Shown here one piece after another: positions 8,511 to 18,629 of a stretch of DNA of 64,000 nucleotides. The DNA lies in assembly GCF_900141745.1 (NCBI RefSeq), contig NZ_FSRM01000002.1, forward strand, positions 3,348,001-3,412,000, in the 5' to 3' direction. Made by a program: the position numbers and the translations under genes. Origin of the DNA: Paraburkholderia phenazinium (GTDB lineage Bacteria; Pseudomonadota; Gammaproteobacteria; Burkholderiales; Burkholderiaceae). The first letter of the stretch is position 1. Each line of letters opens with the position of its first letter. The notes under the pieces are model-generated. The model did no database searches. It saw only the letters and a program-made list of their open reading frames with translations, and was not told the origin of the DNA.

Positions 8511-11213
8511 TCACGACGTTGCGGCGGCCATGTCGATAGCAACCTGCTCAAGCGCATCGAAGCGATAGGCAAATTCACCGTCCTCCACGCTGACGTCCAC
8601 GCACTCGACTTCCTCGCCTCGCATCGTCCGCGCCAAAAACTCACGGCTGATTTCCGGCAGCAGGGTATTGGTCAGAATCGCATCGATCATCCGCCCGCCT
8701 GATTCGCTCTCGGTGCAACGGCTCACCACCAGTCCCACTACTGCGTCGTCATACTCGAACGGCACGCGATAGCGATCTTCCACACGCCGCTTGATGCGCT
8801 CTAGTTGCAGCCTCACGATCTTCGCAAGCATGTCGCCGCTCAGCGGGAAATAAGGCACCGTCACAAGCCGCCCCAGCAATGCAGGTGGGAACACGTCCAG
8901 CAATGGCTCTCGCAAGGCCTTCGTGAGGTCTTCGACGTCCGGCATCCGTTGCGGATCCCTGCACAGCGCGGCAATCAGATCCGTGCCCACATTCGTGGTG
9001 AGCAGGATCAACGTGTTCCTGAAACTGATCGAGCGCCCTTCGCCGTCCTCCATCACGCCCTTGTCGAAGACCTGGAAAAAGATCTCGTGCACATCGGGAT
9101 GCGCCTTTTCGATCTCGTCGAGCAGCACCACCGAGTATGGCTTGCGACGCACGGCTTCGGTCAGCACGCCGCCTTCGCCATAACCGACGTATCCCGGCGG
9201 CGCGCCCTTCAAAGTCGAGACCGTATGCGCTTCCTGAAACTCGCTCATGTTGATGGTGATCAGATTGTGCTCGCCGCCGTACAGCGCTTCGGCCAGCGCC
9301 AGTGCGGTCTCGGTCTTGCCCACCCCCGACGTGCCGGCCAGCATGAACACACCGATCGGTCTCCCGGGATTGTCGAGACCGGCACGAGACGTCTGGATGC
9401 GCCTCGCGATCATCTCCATCGCATGGTCCTGACCGATCACACGCTCGCACATCACGGACGCGAGATTCATTACAGTCTGCAGTTCGCTGCGCAGCATCCG
9501 GCCCACCGGGATGCCGGTCCAGTCCGCGGTCACCGCAGCGACGGCCTGGTAGTCGACGTTGGGCAGGATTAGTGGGCTTTCGCCTTGCAATTCGACCAGT
9601 TGCGCCTGGAGTTGCCTGAGTTCGGCGAGTGCGGCGGCTTTTGCGTCGTCGTCCATCTCAGGGTCTTCGCTTCTCAAGCGCGCGCGCAAGGCCAGAATCT
9701 GCTCAACCAGAGCTTTCTCTTCCGCCCACCCGGCTTCGAGATGCCGCAAACGCTCACGCTCACTCGCGAGCATCGCGGCAGCTTGCGGCTCGCGCTCTCC
9801 AACGTCGACTCCGACCGTCTTCTCGCGTGCAATGATGGCTTGCTGCGTTTCCAGTGCCTCGATGCGCTTCATCGCATCGTCGATCTCCGCGGGTACCGCA
9901 TGCTGGCTGATCGCGACGCGCGCACAAGCCGTATCGAGCAGGCTCACGGCCTTGTCCGGCAATTGCCGCGCCGGGATGTAGCGATGCGACAGCTTGACGG
10001 CCGCTTCGAGCGCCTCGTCGAGGATCTGCACGCGATGGTGCTGTTCCATCACGTGCGCGACGCCGCGCAACATCAGGATCGCCTTCTCCTCGCCTGGCTC
10101 GTCGACCTGCACGGGTTGGAAGCGGCGCGTTAGCGCCGGATCCTTTTCGATATGCTTACGATATTCGGCCCAGGTGGTCGCACCGATCGTGCGCAGGTTG
10201 CCACGCGCCAGCGCGGGCTTCAACAGATTCGCCGCGTCACCAGTGCCCGCGGCACCGCCCGCGCCCACCAGCGTATGCGCCTCGTCGATGAAAAGGATGA
10301 TCGGCCTGGGCGAGGCCTGCACTTCGTCGATCACCTGACGCAGCCGGTTTTCGAATTCGCCCTTCATGCTTGCTCCGGCCTGCAGCAGACCGATATCGAG
10401 CACGCGCACCTGCACGGCTTGCAACGGCGGCGGCACGTCGCCACGCGCGATGCGCAACGCGAAGCCCTCGACCACCGCCGTCTTGCCGACGCCGGCCTCG
10501 CCGACCAGCATCGGGTTGTTTTGACGCCGGCGCATCAGCACGTCGACCAGTTGACGAATCTCGCCATCGCGGCCCACTACCGGATCGATCTTGCCGTCGC
10601 GGGCCTGCGCGGTCAGATCCACGGTGAACTGGGCAAGCGCCTGCTGCTTGCCCAGTTGCGCGGGTGCCAGCGCACCGCTGCTCTCGCCGGGCGCGACCTG
10701 ATCGGCCCGAAAGCCGTCAGCGGCATGTTGACCGTCTTCCGGCGACCCCGAGACAATGCCTGCGAATTCATCCGCAAGGGTCTCGGCGCGCACCTTCTCG
10801 AACTCGCTGGACACGTTAAGAAGTGCGTGGCGCAGATGGCGCGTTCGCAGCAACCCAACAATCAGATAGCCGCTGCGCACCTGGCTTTCGCCAAACATCA
10901 GCGTGGCGAAGACCCAGCCGCGCTCGACGGCCTCTTCCACTTCGGCGGACAGATCGGAAATGCTGGTGCTGCCACGCGGCAGCCGTTCGAGCGCGCCGGT
11001 CACGTCGCGCGCAAGATGCGAAGGATTCAGTCCGAAGTGACTCACGATGCGATGCAGATCCGAATCCTGCAACTGCAGGATCTGGTGAATCCAGTGCGCC
11101 AGTTCGACATACGGGTTGCCACGCAGCTTGCAAAACACGGTGGCACTTTCGATAGAGCGGTAGGCAAGCGGATTGAGCTTGCCGAACAGCGCGCCGCGAC
11201 TGATTTCAGCCAT
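8511..11213 (-). CDS. tssH: TssH/ClpV, T6SS AAA+ disaggregase
   Basis: 900-residue Clp/Hsp100 ATPase that disassembles contracted TssB/TssC sheaths for reuse. The N-terminal ClpN domain (about 1-150) binds the sheath. AAA1 begins with [18 protein letters not shown] and has Walker A GEAGVGKT (238-245) and Walker [17 protein letters not shown] coiled-coil middle region (roughly 410-530) precedes AAA2, which has Walker [10 protein letters not shown] (about 628) and [14 protein letters not shown]. The Clp C-terminal D2-small domain is complete. The length matches the family. It lies between tssG (84-base gap) and the unrecognised AT-richer gene (63-base gap). Confidence 0.97.
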   Translation of the reverse strand: MAEISRGALFGKLNPLAYRSIESATVFCKLRGNPYVELAHWIHQILQLQDSDLHRIVSHFGLNPSHLARDVTGALERLPRGSTSISDLSAEVEEAVERGWVFATLMFGESQVRSGYLIVGLLRTRHLRHALLNVSSEFEKVRAETLADEFAGIVSGSPEDGQHAADGFRADQVAPGESSGALAPAQLGKQQALAQFTVDLTAQARDGKIDPVVGRDGEIRQLVDVLMRRRQNNPMLVGEAGVGKTAVVEGFALRIARGDVPPPLQAVQVRVLDIGLLQAGASMKGEFENRLRQVIDEVQASPRPIILFIDEAHTLVGAGGAAGTGDAANLLKPALARGNLRTIGATTWAEYRKHIEKDPALTRRFQPVQVDEPGEEKAILMLRGVAHVMEQHHRVQILDEALEAAVKLSHRYIPARQLPDKAVSLLDTACARVAISQHAVPAEIDDAMKRIEALETQQAIIAREKTVGVDVGEREPQAAAMLASERERLRHLEAGWAEEKALVEQILALRARLRSEDPEMDDDAKAAALAELRQLQAQLVELQGESPLILPNVDYQAVAAVTADWTGIPVGRMLRSELQTVMNLASVMCERVIGQDHAMEMIARRIQTSRAGLDNPGRPIGVFMLAGTSGVGKTETALALAEALYGGEHNLITINMSEFQEAHTVSTLKGAPPGYVGYGEGGVLTEAVRRKPYSVVLLDEIEKAHPDVHEIFFQVFDKGVMEDGEGRSISFRNTLILLTTNVGTDLIAALCRDPQRMPDVEDLTKALREPLLDVFPPALLGRLVTVPYFPLSGDMLAKIVRLQLERIKRRVEDRYRVPFEYDDAVVGLVVSRCTESESGGRMIDAILTNTLLPEISREFLARTMRGEEVECVDVSVEDGEFAYRFDALEQVAIDMAAATS

Positions 11214-11297
11214 GGTTTCCGATCCTGTATAACGTGAGGCAGCCGACGTGCGGCCGCCGTTGGGTTGAACGATGCGCGCGCCAGTGCGGCGCGGACT

Positions 11298-12314
11298 TTA
11301 TTTCACGGGCCTCAGTACGACTTCGTCCGCATCGGCGGGCTTCGGATAACGACCCATCCAGGTGTTGAAGCCCATGCGGCCGGCCTTGCCGAGGTACGTC
11401 AGCGGTACGTCCTCTTTCTTCAGGACGAGTTGCAGATCCCATCCCTTCTCGTCGCCGACATACATCCTCACCGCGGCCACCAGTTGCCGTAGCGCGTCGC
11501 TGCCGGGCAGGAAGCGGTTGAATTCGTTGCGGTCCAGCGGCCCGATACGCAGCCGGAAACGCTCTTGCGCGCCTCGCACATGTGCGCCAAGCAGTGCGTC
11601 TCTGCCCAACGAAGCCATGCCGCGCCCCATGTGCAGACAGGCATCGCGCGGCAGCTTCATCCAGCCCGCGACAAACTCGATCACACGCACAGGCACGCCG
11701 AAGTAATGCTCGAGAAAGCTCATGAGTCCCTCGGCGTTGCGCGACTGCGCGACAAGGCGCCCAGCGAAGAAGCGCTTGTACTCATCGGGCAATGCATCGC
11801 GTTTCTCCAGATGCGGCGTAGCGATGCCGATCAGCGCACCGATATAGGTGCGAAAGCGGTCCTCTTCCGGACGATCCATCTGCACGGTCGGTTGCGCATC
11901 GGCCCACGCGCGATAGAAGAGACTCAGCATCCGGTGATGAAACACGTCGGCAAACGCGACCAGCGTGCGATCTTTCGCGTTGCGCTCGCGGTCCACGGCA
12001 TGTTCGGTCAGATGCAACGGCAGGGGTCCATGCGGACCGAACAGGCCGAGAAACAGCCCATAAAGCCGTCCAGGCCGATCAGCGGTGCGTGTTTCGAAAC
12101 GCTCGATGCTGCGCGACGGAAATTCCAGCGAAACCGCATGACCCAGGCGCACCGGATCTTCGGCAGGCCGCGTGGAGTGTCCGAGCCTGGGCAACGCCGG
12201 GTACGCACATTCGAGAAGCCGCATGGCCTCGAAGAACTCGAATGCTTCGGGCCGCGCGCGCAGCGCCGCCTCGAGCGCTAGAGGATCGGCCGTTTGCCGG
12301 GATTCGCGTGCCAT
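11298..12314 (-). CDS. tssG: TssG, T6SS baseplate subunit
   Basis: 338-residue TssG (ImpH/VasB), a baseplate wedge component that forms a complex with TssF and TssE. Recognisable segments are FEFFEAMRLLECAYP near the N-terminus, VSLEFPSRSI, the LFGPHGPLPLHLTEHA motif (about 90-110) and FLEHYFGVPVRVIEFVAGW. Its start lies 37 bases inside the end of tssF in another frame, so the two are translationally coupled, as is usual for this stoichiometric pair. The protein is full length with no anomaly seen. Confidence 0.95.
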   Translation of the reverse strand: MARESRQTADPLALEAALRARPEAFEFFEAMRLLECAYPALPRLGHSTRPAEDPVRLGHAVSLEFPSRSIERFETRTADRPGRLYGLFLGLFGPHGPLPLHLTEHAVDRERNAKDRTLVAFADVFHHRMLSLFYRAWADAQPTVQMDRPEEDRFRTYIGALIGIATPHLEKRDALPDEYKRFFAGRLVAQSRNAEGLMSFLEHYFGVPVRVIEFVAGWMKLPRDACLHMGRGMASLGRDALLGAHVRGAQERFRLRIGPLDRNEFNRFLPGSDALRQLVAAVRMYVGDEKGWDLQLVLKKEDVPLTYLGKAGRMGFNTWMGRYPKPADADEVVLRPVK

Positions 12315-14164
12315 CGGGCAACCTCGTTTCGTTCGAGTGTGCGCAACACTGTCTCGACAAACGAATTCAGCGAAACGTAGCGCGCAAAGAAGTGCTGCAG
12401 AACCGACGCAAGCAGAAATGCGCCGCTGCCCTCGAAGGCCGCATCGTCGCAGGTCAGCGTGACCTCCAGGCCGCGGCCATAAGTGACCGGTCCCGGCACG
12501 GGAATGCGGCGCGTGACCGGCACGGCCGCAACGTGTTTGATGCCTTCGATCTGGCGGCGCGTGGCGGCATCGAACTGGTCGTGATACAGACTGAGCATTT
12601 CGCGCAAGGCAGTTGCACCTGCTTCGCCCTCCTCATCGAGCAGCGACAGGTAGTTCAGCTGCAGATGGCTGATCAGACGCCAGGCGGATTCCCCTGTCGC
12701 GGTGGGCGCACGCGGCCGGGTGGGCCCCGCCACGCAGCGGATCGACGCCACCGGCGCATCCGTATCCAGCGTGAAGTCCGTGTACGACTTGCCCACCGGC
12801 ATATGCAACGGCAGATCGCGATTCGTGCACAGCAGGCGCAAGCCCAATTGACGCAACGAGGTCGCATAGGGCGCGTCGTTCGCGTCCACCAGCGCGATAA
12901 AGGTTTCGCTGCCGACATAGCTGGAGCGTGCGCCCCGCTGCTTCTGACGGCTCGATAGCACGCGCGGCTCGCGCCGTAGCGTATAAAACGCAGACTGAGG
13001 GCTGTGCCATGTCCGCGAGGTGCTGTCGTAGAACGGCCGGAAACTTTGCTCGGGCTCCTGACGATCGCCGTAACCCTGCACGTCCAGCACGCTATGCACT
13101 TCGAAGTCCATCGGGCGCGTCCGGTCACCCAGCACGTGATATTCCGTGGTCCCCTGCTGCAGATGGATGCGGTCTGCGCGGCGTTCGAACAGATTGACTG
13201 CCGGTGTGCAGAAGAGCCGGAAATTGCTGGCATGGATGGCGTTATGCAGACGCGCGACGCTGCGGTCGAGCCACACCACGATCTCGAACTCGTTGCCGGC
13301 GGCACGCGCAAGCAGCGTGCGCAGGCCAGTGAACTCGACGAACAGGAAGCGCTCCGGACAGGCAAAGTATTCCTGCAGCAGACGATAACCGCTGAACGAA
13401 CGGCCTCCGTACGGCAGCAGCGCCTCATCCTCGTCGAAGCCCGCCGCGCGCAACGCAGACGCCTCGCGATGCACCTCGACGGCCGTCCCGTCCTGCGCAG
13501 CCGCACGCACCGTATATCCGACGCCATTGGCCAGAAGTTGCTCATAGACCAGACGCGGCAAATCGTCGGCGCCGCCGAGAAAGACGGGCAAGCGATCGAG
13601 CGCGAGCGCCTTCGCAGGCACACCCGAGAGCGTCCTGAACTTCAACCGCAAACCCGCGCGCGCCTGCGTGCCGGGTGGCGGCGCGAGCCCTGCGGCGGCC
13701 AGCGCCGCGGGTGTGTCGAAGTATCTCGCCTCGGCAATCGCGAGCGGCCACAGCGTGACCTCGTGCGCGGTACGGTACTCGCAGGCTGTCCGCTCGCCGA
13801 AGCCAGTGAGGCTGCGCATCACGGTATACCGCGCGATCGGGTGGCCGGCCGCCGGCAAGTCTTCAGCCTCATCCGGATGAAACTGCACTACTGCCATCGA
13901 CGGTACCGGCGTCAGGTAGTGCGGGTAGATCATCTCCAGCAGATGTTGCGTGAACACCGGGAACTGCGCGTCGATCTTCAACTGCACGCGTGCAGCCATA
14001 AACGCGAATCCTTCGAGCAAACGCTCGACATACGGGTCCGCGCATTCGAACCCTTCCAGCCCGAGCCGCCCCGCGATTTTGGGGTGCTCGCTCGCGAATT
14101 CCGCACCCATTTCCCGGACATGCTGGAGCTCGCGGTTGTAATAGCGTAAGAGTCGTGGATCCAT
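12278..14164 (-). CDS. tssF: TssF, T6SS baseplate subunit
   Basis: 628-residue TssF (ImpG/VasA), the largest wedge subunit of the T6SS baseplate. The N-terminus has the family hallmark YYNRELQHVREMGAEFASEHPKIA followed by DPYVERLLEGFAFMAARVQLK and the MIYPHYLTPVPSM segment. Later parts include the FVEFTGL strand and the C-terminal GSGAFLLASVLQHFFARYVSLNSF region. The start ATG (complement 14162-14164) lies only five bases after the tssE stop, and the 3' end overlaps tssG by 37 bases. The gene is intact. Confidence 0.96.
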   Translation of the reverse strand: MDPRLLRYYNRELQHVREMGAEFASEHPKIAGRLGLEGFECADPYVERLLEGFAFMAARVQLKIDAQFPVFTQHLLEMIYPHYLTPVPSMAVVQFHPDEAEDLPAAGHPIARYTVMRSLTGFGERTACEYRTAHEVTLWPLAIAEARYFDTPAALAAAGLAPPPGTQARAGLRLKFRTLSGVPAKALALDRLPVFLGGADDLPRLVYEQLLANGVGYTVRAAAQDGTAVEVHREASALRAAGFDEDEALLPYGGRSFSGYRLLQEYFACPERFLFVEFTGLRTLLARAAGNEFEIVVWLDRSVARLHNAIHASNFRLFCTPAVNLFERRADRIHLQQGTTEYHVLGDRTRPMDFEVHSVLDVQGYGDRQEPEQSFRPFYDSTSRTWHSPQSAFYTLRREPRVLSSRQKQRGARSSYVGSETFIALVDANDAPYATSLRQLGLRLLCTNRDLPLHMPVGKSYTDFTLDTDAPVASIRCVAGPTRPRAPTATGESAWRLISHLQLNYLSLLDEEGEAGATALREMLSLYHDQFDAATRRQIEGIKHVAAVPVTRRIPVPGPVTYGRGLEVTLTCDDAAFEGSGAFLLASVLQHFFARYVSLNSFVETVLRTLERNEVARWHANPGKRPIL

Positions 14165-14169
14165 TACAT

Positions 14170-14673
14170 TCAGCCGAAAAGTTGCGAGACGTGAAACTCG
14201 CCGGTCTCGAGATCGACGTCGGTGCGCAGATACAGGCTAAGCGGCATCGGCTGCGCCCACATGTCCGCTTCGATCCGGAAACGCAGCGAGCGGCTGTCCA
14301 TGCGGGCATGGTCCGGCTCGACACTGACCTGAACCGTACCGGCGATCAGACGCGGCTCGAAATCGCGCAGCGCCGAACGGATACGCTCCTGCAACAGCGC
14401 GATGTCGATGCCCGACAAGGCCGTACCGGTAAGATCAGGAATCCCGAAGTTCAGAACCGACTTACCCGCGTGCGTGAAACCCGCGGATTCTTCGCTGCTC
14501 CATTGGCGCGTGCAGTTGAGCAGCCAGGCGATATCGCGAGTCACGTACTCGCGAAGACGCAGCGCGGTGATAACACGCTCCTCCCGACTCTCTTCACGCT
14601 GTGCAGGAGCAAGGTCGGTCAACCGGTCGAGCAGCGAAGGCTGCAGACGCTCCTGGGGTGTCAGCTCTGCCAT
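14170..14673 (-). CDS. tssE: TssE, T6SS baseplate gp25-like subunit
   Basis: 167-residue gp25-like protein that bridges baseplate and sheath. It carries QPSLLDRLTDLAP at the N-terminus, LREYVTRDIAWLLNCTRQ (about residues 45-62), and the conserved core SVLNFGIPDLTGTAL followed by RSALRDFEPRLI, the EPR motif needed for sheath nucleation in this family. It lies 59 bases downstream of hcp and five bases upstream of tssF. Confidence 0.95.
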   Translation of the reverse strand: MAELTPQERLQPSLLDRLTDLAPAQREESREERVITALRLREYVTRDIAWLLNCTRQWSSEESAGFTHAGKSVLNFGIPDLTGTALSGIDIALLQERIRSALRDFEPRLIAGTVQVSVEPDHARMDSRSLRFRIEADMWAQPMPLSLYLRTDVDLETGEFHVSQLFG

Positions 14674-14732
14674 GCGGCGGGCTCCGTAACATTAGGGGAT
14701 CCGGACGGACCCCCGGTATCGCGCCGGCCGGC

Positions 14733-15236
14733 TTATTCCTTGGTGACCTGCTGGATGTCGTAGGTGAAATCCTTGGTGCCACCGCTCGCCTTGCCCGTAT
14801 CGTCCTGAGGCTGGAACGAATACTTGAACTTGCCGAAGTGCAAGGTGATGTTTTCGGTCAGCCGCTCGTCGCCGCCGCTGCCACCGGTCGATACCGACGT
14901 GACCAATACGCCTTCGCTGAGCTCGATGGTCACGTAGTCGGTCTGCTGACCGGTTGCGTTCGTCACGTATAGATAGGCGGTATCGATTCGCGCGCCCGTG
15001 CAGCACGCTTGCAACAGCGCGTTAGAGCAGGCGTCGACGTACTTAGTGACGGTAATGTCCTGGATGTTTGCCTTGCCGCCCGACGCATAGCCGGCGCCGG
15101 TGTGCAGGTTGCCGGTATTGCTGCAGCCCCATGACCAGGCGATGATGGGCACCTGGTTCTTGTGCTTCGAATGGGCGGAGGCGCCCTGGATCGTCACCGC
15201 GCCAGAGCCGAATTTCAGGTGCATGTCGAATGCCAT
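14733..15236 (-). CDS. hcp: Hcp (TssD), T6SS tube protein
   Basis: 167-residue Hcp, which forms hexameric rings of the secreted inner tube and often chaperones small effectors. The sequence starts MAFDMHLKFGSGAVTIQGAS and contains IIAWSWGCSNTG, ANIQDITVTKYVD and FGKFKYSFQPQDDTGKA, all family features. The length is typical of the Burkholderia T6SS-1 type. It lies between tssC and tssE with its own upstream gap of 107 bases that holds a hairpin, consistent with separate tuning of this highly expressed subunit. Confidence 0.97.
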   Translation of the reverse strand: MAFDMHLKFGSGAVTIQGASAHSKHKNQVPIIAWSWGCSNTGNLHTGAGYASGGKANIQDITVTKYVDACSNALLQACCTGARIDTAYLYVTNATGQQTDYVTIELSEGVLVTSVSTGGSGGDERLTENITLHFGKFKYSFQPQDDTGKASGGTKDFTYDIQQVTKE

Positions 15237-15293
15237 ATATTCCTCTACTTGTGTGCTGGAAAAGTTTGCCTGCCAGGCTGACAGGCCTTTGGA

Positions 15294-15314
15294 CCCGGAG
15301 CATTGCCCTCCGGG
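15294..15314 (-). other. Hairpin between tssC and hcp
   Basis: CCCGGAG at 15294-15300 pairs perfectly with CTCCGGG at 15308-15314 around a seven-base loop. It sits in the tssC-hcp gap, upstream of the hcp start on the transcribed strand. No T-run follows. It could be a processing or stabilising element that raises hcp transcript level; this is inferred from position only. Confidence 0.5.
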
Positions 15315-15343
15315 TAGCGACTAAAAGTGACTTACGTGTGAGC

Positions 15344-16837
15344 TCAGGCCGCCTGCGCAGACGGCAAGCGCGAGACGAGGCGCAGTGAAACGGTCAACCC
15401 TTCGAGCTGGTAGTGCGGCTTGAGGAAGAACTTCGAGGTGTAATAGCCGGGGTTGCCCTCCACTTCTTCCACCACGACTTCCGCGGCAGCGAGCGGCTTG
15501 CGGGCCTTCGTCTCTTCACTGGAGTTCTTGGGGTCGCCATCCACGTAGTTCATGACCCAGTTGGAAAGCCAGCTTTCCATCTGCTCCCGCGTGCTGAACG
15601 AGCCGATCTTGTCGCGCACAATGCACTTCAGGTAATGCGCGAAACGGCAGCAGGCAAACATGTAGGGCAAGCGGGCCGAAAGATTCGAGTTGGCCGTGGC
15701 CGAGGGATCGTCGTACTCTTCCGGCTTCGCGACCGATTGCGCTCCGATGAACGCCGCGATGTCCGTGTTCTTGCGGTGCACGAGCGGCATCAGGCCCATC
15801 TTGTCGAGTTCTGCCGAGCGTCGATCGGTAATCGCGATCTCCGTGGGACACTTCATGTCCACGCCGCCATCGTCACTGGGGAAGGTATGAACCGGCAGGT
15901 TCTCGACTGCACCACCCGACTCGACGCCGCGAATCCGCGTGCACCATCCGTAGTATTTGAACGAGCGGTTAATGTTCACCGCCATCGCATATGCTGCGTT
16001 CTGCCATGTGTACTTCGACGAATCCGCGCCTTCCGTGTCTTCTTCGAAATCGAATTCTTCGACCGGATCGGTCTTCGCACCATATGGCAAGCGAGCCAGG
16101 GTACGGGGCATCGTCAGCGCGAGATAACGCGCATCGTCCGTTTCCCGCAGTGAACGCCAGGCGGCGTAGTCGGGCGTCGTGAAAATCATCGACAGGTCAC
16201 GCGGGTTGGCGAGTTCGTTCCAGTTCTCCATACCCAGCAAAGAAGAGCCGGCCGCCGATATAAACGGGGCATGCGCTGCCGCCTCGACCTGCGCGATGCC
16301 GCGCAGCAACTCCACGTCCTGCGGACCGTGGTCGAAATAGTAGTCGCCGATCAGACAGCCATACGGCTCGCCGCCTAACTGGCCGTATTCCTCTTCGTAA
16401 ATGCGCTTGAAAACAGGACTCTGGTCCCAAGCGACGCCCTTGAAGCGTTTGAGATTTTTGGCAAGCTCTTTCTTCGACACGTTCATCACCCGGATCTTCA
16501 GCAGCGGATCCGTTTCTGTGTTGGTGACGAGATGATGCAGCCCGCGCCACGCGCCTTCCAGTTGCTGAAACCCTGCGTCGTGCAGAATCTGGTTCAACTG
16601 CTCGCTGAGCTTGCGATCGATTTCGGCGACGTACGCATTGATAGTCTGCGTCAAATCGTCGGATACGACGTTGGAATCCTGAAGCACGTGCTCAGCCAGC
16701 GTGCGTACCGCAGCTTCGACCTCTTCCCTCGCGCGCTCATTCTTGGGCTTGAATTCCTTGCTCAGCAGTGCCGAGAATTCGCTGACCTCGGTGAGGGCGC
16801 CCTGTACACCTTGCTCGATCTGGTTCTGGCTTTCCAT
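15344..16837 (-). CDS. tssC: TssC, T6SS sheath large subunit
   Basis: 497-residue large sheath protein (ImpC/VipB) that polymerises with TssB into the contractile sheath. Typical segments are LEGAWRGLHHLVTNTETDP (about 95-113), VFKRIYEEEYGQLGGEPYGCLIGDYYF, ANPRDLSMIFTTPDYAAWRSLRE, LPYGAKTDPVEEFDFEE and the C-terminal VEGNPGYYTSKFFLKPHYQLEGLTVSLRLVSRLP. It lies nine bases downstream of tssB, an invariant pairing. The gene is complete. Confidence 0.97.
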   Translation of the reverse strand: MESQNQIEQGVQGALTEVSEFSALLSKEFKPKNERAREEVEAAVRTLAEHVLQDSNVVSDDLTQTINAYVAEIDRKLSEQLNQILHDAGFQQLEGAWRGLHHLVTNTETDPLLKIRVMNVSKKELAKNLKRFKGVAWDQSPVFKRIYEEEYGQLGGEPYGCLIGDYYFDHGPQDVELLRGIAQVEAAAHAPFISAAGSSLLGMENWNELANPRDLSMIFTTPDYAAWRSLRETDDARYLALTMPRTLARLPYGAKTDPVEEFDFEEDTEGADSSKYTWQNAAYAMAVNINRSFKYYGWCTRIRGVESGGAVENLPVHTFPSDDGGVDMKCPTEIAITDRRSAELDKMGLMPLVHRKNTDIAAFIGAQSVAKPEEYDDPSATANSNLSARLPYMFACCRFAHYLKCIVRDKIGSFSTREQMESWLSNWVMNYVDGDPKNSSEETKARKPLAAAEVVVEEVEGNPGYYTSKFFLKPHYQLEGLTVSLRLVSRLPSAQAA

Positions 16838-16846
16838 GACTTTCCC

Positions 16847-17365
16847 TCACTCCTTCCCGGATTCATCAGCGGCTTTCGGTACCGCGCCCAGTGCCTGCAG
16901 CAGTGCCGGATCCTTGATCGCCTGGGCAATCAGCTTTTCTGCGCCCGACTTGCCGTCGAGATACGTGCCCAGATTGGCTAGCTGCGTGCGCGCCTCGAGC
17001 AACTTCCTGAGCGGTTCGACCTTGCGCGCCACCTCGGCAGGCGAGAAGTCATCCATGCTTTCGAAGGTCATGTCGACTGCGAGGTGGCCTTCGCCCGTCA
17101 ACGTGTTGGGCACACTCAGGCTCACCCGCGGCTTCATCGACTGCATGCGGCTATCGAAGTTGCTGACATCGAACTCGAGCGCCTTGCGTGCTTCAATCGC
17201 GGGAAGTTCGGCGGCATTGGCACCGGACAAATCCGACATCACGCCCATCACGAACGGGAGCTGTACCTTCTTCTGCGCCCCATACAGTTCGACGTCGTAC
17301 TCGATCTGCACGCGCGGCGCCCGGTTGCGCCCAATAAATTTCTGACTGTTCTGTCTCGTTGACAT
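16847..17365 (-). CDS. tssB: TssB, T6SS sheath small subunit
   Basis: 172-residue small sheath protein (ImpB/VipA). The N-terminus SQKFIGRNRAPRVQIEYDVELYG and the core LPFVMGVMSDLSG are diagnostic. The C-terminal half has FSPAEVARKVEPLRKLLEAR and LIAQAIKDPALLQALG, which contribute the helices bound by ClpV and TssC. I chose the ATG at complement 17363-17365 because AAAGGA lies upstream at suitable spacing; an in-frame ATG nine codons earlier (17392) has no such site. First gene of the minus-strand T6SS operon, divergent from the FecR-like gene. Confidence 0.95.
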   Translation of the reverse strand: MSTRQNSQKFIGRNRAPRVQIEYDVELYGAQKKVQLPFVMGVMSDLSGANAAELPAIEARKALEFDVSNFDSRMQSMKPRVSLSVPNTLTGEGHLAVDMTFESMDDFSPAEVARKVEPLRKLLEARTQLANLGTYLDGKSGAEKLIAQAIKDPALLQALGAVPKAADESGKE

Positions 17366-17636
17366 TGGCTGCTTCCTTTCAGTGTTGACCATGTGATGGA
17401 TTCGACGATGCGCTCGATCTGTACGGTGAACGCTGTCCGCACCTACAAAACGCTCAGCGTCGCGATCTATTCCGTCTAAATTTTTCCGCGTTCGTCAGGT
17501 GCTGTGCTTGCCGGCGTGATCCCCGCCCGCTGGCTACACAACGCCCCAGAGTTGGGGGATATTCCGCAACCACTTTAAATTTGCGCGCTTTGTCATTCGC
17601 GGCGGCCACGGAATAAACCGCGCGTTCGAGCGTTTT
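17366..17636. promoter_or_regulatory. Divergent intergenic region between tssB and FecR-like gene
   Basis: About 270 bases that must hold the T6SS operon promoter (minus) and the promoter of the FecR/haem sensor/kinase genes (plus). I found no convincing sigma-54 -24/-12 pair on either strand. An AT-rich stretch (17565-17583) and a CCCC-AGAGTT-GGGG inverted repeat near 17543-17556 are the only visible elements. No gene is seen here. Confidence 0.45.
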
Positions 17637-18629
17637 ATGGGGACGCCTTCTCCGTACTTCGTCGATGTCATGGCGCTTCAGAACATGAAACTCTCAACTC
17701 AACCCAGCAGCGCATTGCGTGGCAAACAGACCTTGTTGGCCCTGCTCGTCCTCGTCGCGATTACGTCACGGGCGCAAGCGGCGTGGCAACTCGTGCGTGC
17801 CGATGCACGCCCGGTCGCCATCCACGACACGGGGCTGTATCAGCCGGACATCGGGCAACGCTTCGGGACGGACGACATCGTCGAGACACCGGCAAGCGGC
17901 GGCATACAGATTCAGGACGAGGCGGGGAACATCGTCGCGCTGGGTCACGACACGCGTGTGATGTTGTCGCGCGACGCGCATATCGCGTTGCTGAAGGGAT
18001 GGATGAAGGTGCGCAATGCGTGCAACACGAATGATTGCGCCGCACCGGTTATCGAAACAGAGCGCAGCCGATTTTTGCCGGCAGCCGATACGGCGCTCGT
18101 GATTGCGGCGAAAGCCGCGGGCTATCAGGACACCGACGCGGTGTTCTGCGAGAGCGGCACGGCAAGCGTCAGCGCAATTGCAGGCTCGCACGGCAAGCCG
18201 GTGCCGTTACGCGTCGACGCGCACGGCTTCGCCACGCACTCCACGGCACAGGAACCCGTCACTCTCGCGACGCGGCCCGATTCCGCATTTATCGCGTCGA
18301 TGCCGGTCGCCTTTCGCGACGCGTTGCGCACCATCCCTGCGCTAACCACCGTGCACAACGATCCGCCCAAAGACATGCGTCCCGTCGCTTACGACGATGT
18401 GTCGGACTGGCTCGCAAGCAGCCTGGCAGTGCGTACTGCGTCGCCCACACGTTTTACGGCGCGGTTCCGCACACGTCTTTCCGATGGGGCGTTTCAACAC
18501 GCCATCAAGCAGAACATCCGTGAGCTGCCCGACTGGCGTCCGCTCGTTTATCCGCCGCCACGTGTCCTCGCGCGCAGCACAGCGTTCCAGCAGCGATCAC
18601 CCTATTCCTCCGACTCCGTACACCCATGA
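17637..18629 (+). CDS. Secreted FecR-like domain protein of T6SS signalling cluster
   Basis: Protein of up to 330 residues with a signal-peptide-like start. The most likely translation start is the ATG at 17685 (MKLSTQPSS, then LLALLVLVAITSRAQA with an AQA cleavage site); ATGs at 17637 and 17670 are in frame. The mature part resembles FecR-type beta domains: TGLYQPDIGQRFGTDDIVET, then GGIQIQDEAGNIVALGHDTRVML and LLKGWMKV. It has a cysteine pair (CNTNDC, near residue 132) and a proline-rich C-terminus. No transmembrane anchor follows the signal segment, so it is probably periplasmic. It is followed by a haem/HAMP sensor (start overlapping its end by four bases) and a kinase. FecR-like proteins occur near some Burkholderiales T6SS kinases; a sensory role is inference. 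Confidence 0.75.
   Translation: MGTPSPYFVDVMALQNMKLSTQPSSALRGKQTLLALLVLVAITSRAQAAWQLVRADARPVAIHDTGLYQPDIGQRFGTDDIVETPASGGIQIQDEAGNIVALGHDTRVMLSRDAHIALLKGWMKVRNACNTNDCAAPVIETERSRFLPAADTALVIAAKAAGYQDTDAVFCESGTASVSAIAGSHGKPVPLRVDAHGFATHSTAQEPVTLATRPDSAFIASMPVAFRDALRTIPALTTVHNDPPKDMRPVAYDDVSDWLASSLAVRTASPTRFTARFRTRLSDGAFQHAIKQNIRELPDWRPLVYPPPRVLARSTAFQQRSPYSSDSVHP

Noticed and set aside
10152..11237. Long plus-strand frame opposite clpV
   Set aside because: It is antisense to a certain gene, histidine/arginine-rich, and explained by GC-rich third-position bias; similar antisense frames opposite tssF, liuB, the quinone oxidoreductase and the oxidases were rejected for the same reason.
17366..17636. 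Sigma-54 promoter for the T6SS operon
   Set aside because: TGGC- and TTGC-like pieces exist, but no pair has the required spacing.
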